Source: an uncultured Pelagibacteraceae bacterium (GTDB lineage Bacteria; Pseudomonadota; Alphaproteobacteria; Pelagibacterales; Pelagibacteraceae). From it: a stretch of DNA of 5,620 bases. Both the position numbers and the translations under genes were made by a program. Position 1 is the stretch's first letter; each line of letters opens with the position of its first letter. Below are positions 1-4,657 of this stretch, in pieces. The stretch covers positions 1 through 5,620 of the forward strand of contig CAJXDV010000064.1 of NCBI GenBank assembly GCA_913052435.1, written 5' to 3'. The notes below the pieces were generated by a model. It was given only the letters and a program-made list of their open reading frames with translations, did no database searches and was not told the origin of the DNA.

Positions 1-1290
1 CATCTTCTTCATCATTTCAGACATCATTTTAAATTGTTTTAACAATTTATTGATATTGGCTATGTCGGTTCCAGAGCCATTAGCAATTCTTTTTTTTCTA
101 GATCCATCTATTATTTTTGGATTTTCTCTTTCTTTTTTTGTCATAGATAATATTATCGCTTCATTTTGAGTAATTATTTTTTCATCAACGCCAGTTTGAT
201 CCATTTGAGATTTAACTTTGGAAACACCGGGAAGAAAAGACATAATTCCTTCGATTCCTCCCATTTTTTTCATCTGTCTAAGTTGTGACAGATAATCCTC
301 TAATGAAAATTGTCCTTTTTTAATTTTTTCTTCAGTTTTTTCTAAATTTTCTTGATCTAAATCTTCAGCGGCTTTTTCGACTAAAGAAACTATATCTCCC
401 ATTCCCAATAATCTGTTTGCTATTCTATCGGGGTAAAAAACCTCAAAATTTTCTATTTTTTCTCCAACACCTAGAAATTTAATTGGAACGTCGGCAACAT
501 ATTTCATGCTTAATGCCGCTCCACCTCTAGCATCACCATCTGATCTTGTAAGAACTATACCGGTCAAATTAACAGTATTTTTAAATTCTTTTGCAACATT
601 AGCAGCAACTTGACCTGTTAAAGAATCTGCAACCAATATTGTTTCAGATGGATTAACTATATCTTCAATTTGTTTGATCTCATTCATCATTTGAAAATCA
701 ATTTGAGTACGTCCTGCTGTATCAAGTAAAATAACTTCTGAACCATTTAAGTTAGCAGCACTAATTGCTCTTCTGCAGATATCTGCTGGAAGTTGTCCTT
801 CAATTACAGGCAATGTTGGAATATTGTTCTGTTCACCTAATAATCTTAATTGCTCTTGAGCGGCAGGTCTGTAGATATCAAGACTGGCCATCATTACTTT
901 CTTTTTATTATTTTTTTCTAAAAATCTTGCTAATTTTGCCGTAGTAGTTGTTTTACCTGATCCTTGAAGTCCAACTAACATAATTGGTACTGGAGGAACC
1001 GCATTTAGCTGTACTTCTGAATTTTTGTCGCCTAAAAATGAAACAAGTTCATCATAGACTATTTTTACCACCATTTGTCCTGGCGACGTTGATCGAACTA
1101 TTTCCTGACCTAGTGCTTTTGGTTTTAGTCTATTGATAAATTCTTTAACAACATCAAGAGAAACATCGGCTTCGAGAAGAGCTAGTCTTATGCTTTTTAA
1201 ACCTTCGTCAACTTGTCTCTCATCTAGAGAGGGTGCTTTTTTTAGTGAAGAAAATATTTCTTCAAATTTATTTGTTAAATTTTCAAACAT
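1..1290 (-). CDS. ffh: Signal recognition particle protein Ffh (SRP54 GTPase), 3' end cut by the window
   Basis: Ffh binds 4.5S SRP RNA and signal sequences of nascent membrane proteins, then docks on FtsY at the inner membrane. I translated 430 uninterrupted codons from ATG at 1290-1288 to the window edge, with no frameshift. The N-domain begins MFENLTNKFEEIF. The G-domain has the P-loop GLQGSGKT (107-114), LDIYRPAA (137-144), DTAGRT (190-195), LTRSDGD (247-253) followed by ARGGAAL, and GVGEKIENFEVF near 284-295. The M-domain starts around 327 (QFSLEDYLSQL) and includes the SRP-RNA-binding block SRKKRIANGSGT (397-408) and a Met-rich end (MMSEMMKKM, 422-430). Family members are about 450-500 residues, so perhaps 20-30 residues and the stop lie off the left edge. 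G4 is TRxD rather than TKxD, as I recall for other alphaproteobacterial Ffh. There is no Shine-Dalgarno; the start lies 6 nt below a large RNA stem (see leader). Identity is essentially certain. Confidence 0.97.
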   Translation of the reverse strand, partial: MFENLTNKFEEIFSSLKKAPSLDERQVDEGLKSIRLALLEADVSLDVVKEFINRLKPKALGQEIVRSTSPGQMVVKIVYDELVSFLGDKNSEVQLNAVPPVPIMLVGLQGSGKTTTTAKLARFLEKNNKKKVMMASLDIYRPAAQEQLRLLGEQNNIPTLPVIEGQLPADICRRAISAANLNGSEVILLDTAGRTQIDFQMMNEIKQIEDIVNPSETILVADSLTGQVAANVAKEFKNTVNLTGIVLTRSDGDARGGAALSMKYVADVPIKFLGVGEKIENFEVFYPDRIANRLLGMGDIVSLVEKAAEDLDQENLEKTEEKIKKGQFSLEDYLSQLRQMKKMGGIEGIMSFLPGVSKVKSQMDQTGVDEKIITQNEAIILSMTKKERENPKIIDGSRKKRIANGSGTDIANINKLLKQFKMMSEMMKKM

Positions 1291-1296
1291 AATTTC

Positions 1297-1388
1297 ACAC
1301 AGCAATTATCGCACCAGTGGGCGAACCCTCGCTGACTGGTGTCGATCTCTTTGTAAACAAAGACACCGCAAATTGCTGTATTTTGCGG
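1297..1388 (-). ncRNA. Structured 5' leader RNA of ffh (candidate cis-regulatory element)
   Basis: Bases 1301-1400 are about 48% GC in an otherwise roughly 30% GC window, and are rich in complementary segments (RNA read right to left). (1) CCGCAAA (1388-1382) pairs with UUUGCGG (1372-1366). (2) CUUUG (1362-1358) pairs with CAAAG (1353-1349) around UUUA. (3) CACCAGU (1341-1335) pairs with ACUGGUG (1318-1312), with GGG-UUCG-CCC (1328-1319) at the tip and a 6-nt bulge. (4) The outer stem pairs 1381-1371 with 1307-1297: 11 pairs including ACAGCAAUU/AAUUGCUGU and one U-G. (5) GGUGUC (1367-1362) pairs with GACACC (1343-1338). Pairings 1 and 4 exclude each other, and 5 excludes 1 and 3. The outer stem ends 6 nt before the ffh AUG, and its U-G pair exists only in leftward RNA (C-A mismatch on the other strand), which favours the ffh-sense strand. 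It is not SRP RNA: the conserved GGAAG/AGCAG apical region is missing. From memory, a candidate regulatory RNA precedes ffh in 'Cand. Pelagibacter ubique'; homology was not checked. Confidence 0.75.
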
Positions 1389-1408
1389 AAACGGCGATAA
1401 ACTATAAT
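1380..1408 (+). promoter_or_regulatory. Putative promoter of dapF-ftsY
   Basis: A perfect TATAAT (1403-1408) lies 42 bp before the dapF ATG. The region 16-18 bases upstream reads ATTTTGC (1380-1386), a poor -35 element. Transcription would begin near 1415, leaving a leader of about 36 nt and excluding the structured RNA at 1297-1388 from the dapF message. The -10 lies on the same bases as the ffh -10, so the two promoters would be back to back. Confidence 0.4.
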
Positions 1409-1426
1409 AGAGGTTCAAAAAGTCAA
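1401..1426 (-). promoter_or_regulatory. Putative promoter of ffh and its leader
   Basis: Read leftwards, TTGACT (1426-1421) resembles a sigma-70 -35 element and TATAGT (1406-1401) a -10 element. The 14-nt spacer is shorter than the usual 16-18; a shifted TATTGA -35 (1428-1423) would give 16. Transcription would begin near 1395-1392, a few bases before the first leader stem at 1388, giving a 5' leader of about 100 nt. Position fits well, but the spacing makes the exact elements uncertain. Confidence 0.4.
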
Positions 1427-1447
1427 TAAATAAGTTAAGTATTTATT
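1425..1447. repeat. All-A/T inverted repeat before dapF
   Basis: AATAAATA (1425-1432) and TATTTATT (1440-1447) are perfect reverse complements separated by 7 bases, ending 3 bp before the dapF ATG. It could form a weak hairpin over the dapF start region or simply reflect the very AT-rich spacer (about 18% GC over 1401-1450). No Shine-Dalgarno is present here. Confidence 0.25.
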
Positions 1448-1450
1448 TAT

Positions 1451-2275
1451 ATGGAATTTAAAGCTTTTAAAATGGATGGTTTAGGTAATGATTTTGTAAT
1501 CATTGACCAAAGAACAACAGTTATAAATTTATCTAATGATCAAATAGTTAAAATTTGTGATCGTGAATTTATTGGATGTGATCAATTAATATTTATTAAA
1601 AAAGATAACAATTCTGATGCTGAGTTAGAGTTTTATAACTCAGATGGAGGCAAATCAGATGCATGTGGAAATGGTACAAGATGTGTTGCTTATTTATTAT
1701 CTAAAGAAAATAATAAAAACGAAATTAACTTATCTGTCGCCTCAAAAATTTTGAAATCTATAATTCTTGAAAACAATCAAGTAGAAACAACAATTGGTTT
1801 ACCTAAAATGAATTGGAATGAAATACCATTAAGTAAAGATTCAGATACAAAAAATTTAAAATTAAAATTGATTGATAACGACAACAAAGAATTTGTTGGT
1901 GGAATAGCTATTAATGTTGGAAACCCTCATGTAATCTTTTTTGTGGAAAATATAGATAATTTTAACCTAGAAAAAATTGGTCCTGAAATTGAAAATCACG
2001 AATTATTTCCAGAAAGATGCAATGTTACTCTAGCAAAAAAAATTACTAGTAAATTAATAAAAATTAAAGTTTGGGAAAGGGGCGCAGGTTTAACTAAGGC
2101 GTGTGGGACAGCTGCGTGTGCAACCGCAGTTGCTGCAAACCTAGAAAGTCTTTCTAATTCAAAAACTGAAATTGAATTTAGTACGGGTAAACTATTAATT
2201 AGTATCGATGAAAAAAATAATATAAATATGAAAGGTCCAGTCTCACAAGTTGAGGAAATTAATATTAATATTTAA
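1451..2275 (+). CDS. dapF: Diaminopimelate epimerase
   Basis: DapF interconverts LL- and meso-2,6-diaminopimelate in the cytoplasm without a cofactor. It is the penultimate step of lysine synthesis and supplies meso-DAP for peptidoglycan. At 274 residues the protein has the normal family length. The N-terminus FKMDGLGNDFVIID (6-19) is the classic DapF opening. The two catalytic cysteines, which act as acid and base, sit in ACGNGTRC (Cys72) and GAGLTKACGTAACA (Cys218). Substrate-binding VGNPH (156-160) and FPERCN (186-191) are present, as is the C-terminal GPV (262-264). ATG at 1451 places the conserved N-terminus correctly; no Shine-Dalgarno precedes it. It is first in a two-gene unit with ftsY: its TAA stop shares an A with the ftsY ATG. 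In several alphaproteobacteria, as I recall, a MiaB/MtaB-like tRNA methylthiotransferase lies between the two genes; it is absent here. Confidence 0.97.
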   Translation: MEFKAFKMDGLGNDFVIIDQRTTVINLSNDQIVKICDREFIGCDQLIFIKKDNNSDAELEFYNSDGGKSDACGNGTRCVAYLLSKENNKNEINLSVASKILKSIILENNQVETTIGLPKMNWNEIPLSKDSDTKNLKLKLIDNDNKEFVGGIAINVGNPHVIFFVENIDNFNLEKIGPEIENHELFPERCNVTLAKKITSKLIKIKVWERGAGLTKACGTAACATAVAANLESLSNSKTEIEFSTGKLLISIDEKNNINMKGPVSQVEEININI

Positions 2276-3192
2276 TGGGTATTCTTGAAAAATTTAAGCT
2301 AGGTTTTAAAAAAAGTGCAAACAATATTGCTTCTGGATTAAGAGAAATAATAATTAAAAAAGAAATAGATGACATTACATTAGATAAAATTGAGGAATTT
2401 TTAATAAGTTCCGATGTAGGTGTTGATGCCTCCTCAGAAATAATAGACATAATTGCACAAAAAAAAATTGATCCTAAAAAAGATCCAATCACCGAAGTAA
2501 ATAACATTTTAAAAGAATACATAATAGAGCTAATGAAACCTTTAGAAAAAAAAAGTTTTTTTGAAAAAAAGGAAAAGTTAAATGTTATTTTAGTATCTGG
2601 AGTTAATGGGGTAGGAAAGACAACAACAATTGGCAAAATTGGAAAAATATTTAAAGAAAATCAAAATAAAGTATTATTTTCAGCTTGTGATACATTTAGA
2701 GCTGCAGCTATTGATCAACTAGAAAAATGGGCTGAAAAAGTCAATGCTACAATAGTTAAATCTAATCCAGGCTCAGATCCTGCTTCGGTTGCTTATAAAG
2801 CATTAGAGTACGCAAAAAAAAATAATATTGATCAAGTTATTATAGATACGGCTGGAAGATTACAAAATAAAAAAAATTTAATGGATGAATTTAAAAAAAT
2901 AGGAAATGTAATTAAAAAAAATGATGAAAGTGCACCACACGAAGTGATTTTAGTTTTAGATGCAACATCAGGACAAAATATTATTAATCAATTAGAGGAA
3001 TTTAATAAAATTATTCCTATTACAGGTTTAATCATGACAAAATTGGACGGAACGGCAAAAGGAGGTATTCTAATTGCAATTTCTAAAAAGTACAAAATGC
3101 CAATTGTAGGTTTGGGGTTAGGCGAAAAAGAAGATGATCTACAAGTCTTTAATGCCGAACAGTTTGCAAGTGCATTTACTCAATTGAATTAA
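2275..3192 (+). CDS. ftsY: Signal recognition particle receptor FtsY
   Basis: FtsY is the membrane-associated GTPase that receives Ffh-ribosome complexes and hands nascent membrane proteins to the Sec translocon. At 305 residues it is a compact NG-domain form without the long acidic A-domain of E. coli FtsY. The N-terminus (ILEKFKLGFKKSANNIASGL, 3-22) resembles the conserved amphipathic lipid-binding helix. The N-domain follows, with LISSDVGVDAS (43-53). The G-domain has the P-loop GVNGVGKTTT (109-118), ACDTFRAAAIDQL (137-149), DTAGRLQNKKNLM (191-203), TKLDGTAKGG (255-264) and GLGEKEDDLQVF (281-292). DTFRAAA and the DDLxxF ending distinguish FtsY from Ffh. The start overlaps the dapF stop by one base (TAATG), so reinitiation is likely. 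An A9-G-T7-G-A7 run (2546-2570) lies in the linker before the G-domain, but the frame is intact. The 3' end overlaps the convergent gene by 17 bp. Confidence 0.97.
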   Translation: MGILEKFKLGFKKSANNIASGLREIIIKKEIDDITLDKIEEFLISSDVGVDASSEIIDIIAQKKIDPKKDPITEVNNILKEYIIELMKPLEKKSFFEKKEKLNVILVSGVNGVGKTTTIGKIGKIFKENQNKVLFSACDTFRAAAIDQLEKWAEKVNATIVKSNPGSDPASVAYKALEYAKKNNIDQVIIDTAGRLQNKKNLMDEFKKIGNVIKKNDESAPHEVILVLDATSGQNIINQLEEFNKIIPITGLIMTKLDGTAKGGILIAISKKYKMPIVGLGLGEKEDDLQVFNAEQFASAFTQLN

Positions 3193-3745
3193 GTAAATTT
3201 ATTGAAATCAGTGGTTTATAAAGCTTACATTCAAAATTATTATTGAGAGATTTATAACCACAACTTTTTGCATAAGTTGAGATAATAAAATTTAATTTTC
3301 CTCGATTTTTATAGATTGTAAGCTCCTTATTCTTAATATCATATTTCAAATTTTGATTATAATCCTTAACTGCACTTACCAAAATTAAAGTATTGTTATC
3401 GTTTAACAAATAATATGCAAAATCTTCTGGAAAAACTGGATAGTTATAATTTTTCGAAATTATTTTTGCTTTTTTAGGAAACCAATCATAAGAAATCAAA
3501 GGGTAATCTTTTTTTGTAGAATGATCATAAATATACAAATCTTGAGGGTAATCAGTAATATAGTTTGAATTCTGACCTTTGGCCAAAATAGCTTTTTCTC
3601 TTGTTTTAAAATATAAAGTAAACTCATCATGATAAGATTTCATCTTTCCAATATAAAAATATTTATCATAATTAATTTCATTTAATTCTGCAAAAGATAT
3701 TGTTGAATAAAATGAAAACAAAATAAAGAATAATAATTTTTTCAT
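3176..3745 (-). CDS. Hypothetical exported protein with a signal peptide
   Basis: I do not recognise this 189-residue protein. MKKLLFFILFSFYSTISFAE is a convincing Sec signal peptide: lysines 2-3, a hydrophobic core at 4-16, and a likely signal peptidase I site after SFA at 19. The product is thus probably periplasmic or secreted, about 170 residues when mature. It is rich in Tyr, Asn and Lys, has no other membrane segment, and carries two cysteines (162 and 173) in a YAKSCGYKS...FECKLYKPL stretch that could form a disulfide. Segments such as ELTIYKNRGKLNFIISTYAKSC alternate in a way that suggests beta strands. ATG at 3745-3743 is chosen because it begins the signal peptide exactly. The gene lies 49 bp downstream of the hydrolase gene on the same strand, with a weak hairpin between them, and its TAA overlaps the end of ftsY by 17 bp tail to tail. 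The ORF is well supported; its function is unknown. Confidence 0.8.
   Translation of the reverse strand: MKKLLFFILFSFYSTISFAELNEINYDKYFYIGKMKSYHDEFTLYFKTREKAILAKGQNSNYITDYPQDLYIYDHSTKKDYPLISYDWFPKKAKIISKNYNYPVFPEDFAYYLLNDNNTLILVSAVKDYNQNLKYDIKNKELTIYKNRGKLNFIISTYAKSCGYKSLNNNFECKLYKPLISINLLNSIE
3211..3269 (+). terminator. Possible ftsY terminator inside the convergent gene
   Basis: GTGGTT-T-ATAAA (3211-3222) pairs with TTTATAACCAC (3251-3261), giving 11 base pairs with one bulged T. After AAC it is followed by TTTTT (3265-3269), beginning 19 bp after the ftsY stop. The 28-nt loop is long and most pairs are A-T, so it is weaker than a textbook intrinsic terminator. It is, however, the best candidate for ending the dapF-ftsY transcript, and lies in the last codons of the opposing gene. 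Confidence 0.3.
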
Positions 3746-3750
3746 GATTA

Positions 3751-3786
3751 AAAAATATTAAACAAAGATGATGGGTATTTGTTTAA
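3751..3786 (-). terminator. Weak hairpin plus T-run between hydrolase and exported-protein genes
   Basis: TTAAACAAA and TTTGTTTAA (3758-3766 and 3778-3786) form a perfect 9-bp inverted repeat with an 11-base loop. Read leftwards, it starts 8 bp after the hydrolase stop and is followed by TATTTTT (3757-3751), the layout of an intrinsic terminator. The stem has only one G-C pair, so termination would be partial at best. The downstream ATG is 6 bases past the T-run, leaving little room for a separate promoter, so read-through or attenuation is more likely than a full stop. Confidence 0.3.
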
Positions 3787-3794
3787 ATTGTGTC

Positions 3795-4607
3795 CTAATT
3801 TAAACTGCTAATAAATGATTTAATAGAATTTATTAAGTCATTATTAAAATCAATCATATGATCGTCATAATCACTAAAATATTTAAATTTTGTTCCTGTA
3901 AATCTTTTATATATTTCTTCACCCATGTAGAAAGGAACAATTTTATCTTTTTTTCCATGTATTACCAAAATTGGAGAAACAATCTTGTTGATTTTATCAA
4001 TTGATTTGTATTTATCTTTCAAAATCATTTTGACGGGTAAATATGGGTAAAATTTCTGAGCCAAAATTTCCATCGATGTAAATGGCGATTCTAAGATCAC
4101 ACCTGCAAATTTATTTTCTTTTGCCAGTTCTATAGCAACTGCTGTACCAAGAGATTCTCCATATAAAATTATGCTTTGATCGTTTACATTGTTTGAATTT
4201 AGCCACTCTTTGGCAGCTTTTGCATCCTTATAAATGCCTTGCTCGCTTGGTTTTCCTTCGTTGCCGCTAAAACCTCTATAAGCAAAAATCAAATAATTCA
4301 AATTTAAATTGGCAAACTCATTGAGTTTATAAATTCGATTATCTAATTTCCCGGCATTACCATGAAAAAATAATAGTGTTTTAAAATTTTTATTTTTTTT
4401 GTGATGCCAACCAATCAAATTTTTATCAGAATTAATATATATTTTATCAATTTTATGATTTAGTGGACCTTCGTTTAAATAGTTATTTGCTCCAGGATGA
4501 TACATCAGGTTTCGCTGATAAAAATATATGATTAATGAAACTGAAAAATAGATTACAAAAATATAAAATAATATTTTTAAAAATATCATTTTAGTTTTTT
4601 TTTTCAT
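3795..4607 (-). CDS. Membrane-anchored alpha/beta hydrolase (Bem46/ABHD13-like)
   Basis: This is a 270-residue serine hydrolase with one N-terminal membrane anchor (about 9-29), followed by YQRNLMYHPG (30-39), a junction typical of the Bem46/ABHD13-like family. The catalytic fold is complete. HGNAG (82-86) is the oxyanion region, then AYRGFSGNEGKPSEQG (109-124). The nucleophile is Ser152 in GESLG (150-154), followed by LESPFTSM (172-179). The acid is Asp221 in HGKKDKIVP (217-225), and His250 lies in DYDDHMIDF. The substrate cannot be read from sequence; ester, lipid or thioester hydrolysis is possible for this broad family. The catalytic domain probably faces the periplasm, or the cytoplasm if the positively charged N-terminus (MKKKTK) stays inside as a signal anchor with the opposite orientation; this is not resolved. 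ATG at 4607-4605 is used; an in-frame ATG at residue 7 is an alternative start, and a run of ten A follows the first ATG. The MFS gene lies 50 bp upstream on the same strand. Confidence 0.9.
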   Translation of the reverse strand: MKKKTKMIFLKILFYIFVIYFSVSLIIYFYQRNLMYHPGANNYLNEGPLNHKIDKIYINSDKNLIGWHHKKNKNFKTLLFFHGNAGKLDNRIYKLNEFANLNLNYLIFAYRGFSGNEGKPSEQGIYKDAKAAKEWLNSNNVNDQSIILYGESLGTAVAIELAKENKFAGVILESPFTSMEILAQKFYPYLPVKMILKDKYKSIDKINKIVSPILVIHGKKDKIVPFYMGEEIYKRFTGTKFKYFSDYDDHMIDFNNDLINSIKSFISSLN

Positions 4608-4657
4608 TATTTACTATTCTTTGTACTAAATATATTGAGTATGGAAACAAAGTAAAT

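Noticed and set aside
1319..1328. tRNA or tRNA-like T-arm at GGGTTCGCCC
   Set aside because: No acceptor stem, D-arm or anticodon arm at the right spacing; the stem instead extends into CACCAGU/ACUGGUG.
1291..1400. 4.5S SRP RNA gene (ffs) next to ffh
   Set aside because: The size and location were tempting, but the universally conserved GGAAG and AGCAG apical segments of bacterial SRP RNA are absent on both strands, and the pairing is multi-branched, not a single long hairpin.
1133..1429. 98-codon rightward open frame
   Set aside because: It lies antisense to the ffh start and through the structured leader; the peptide is Ser/Arg-rich with no family signature and no plausible start context.
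2265..2636. 123-codon leftward open frame
   Set aside because: Antisense to the conserved ftsY sequence; its Phe/Ile/Ser-rich translation mirrors the Lys/Glu-rich FtsY N-domain and is a shadow frame.
4610..4656. Imperfect inverted repeat between the MFS and hydrolase genes (CTTTGT at 4619-4624 with ACAAAG at 4647-4652, plus TTTA/TAAA)
   Set aside because: The loop is 22 nt, the outer arm needs a 5-nt bulge and there is no T-run after it; expected by chance in such AT-rich DNA.
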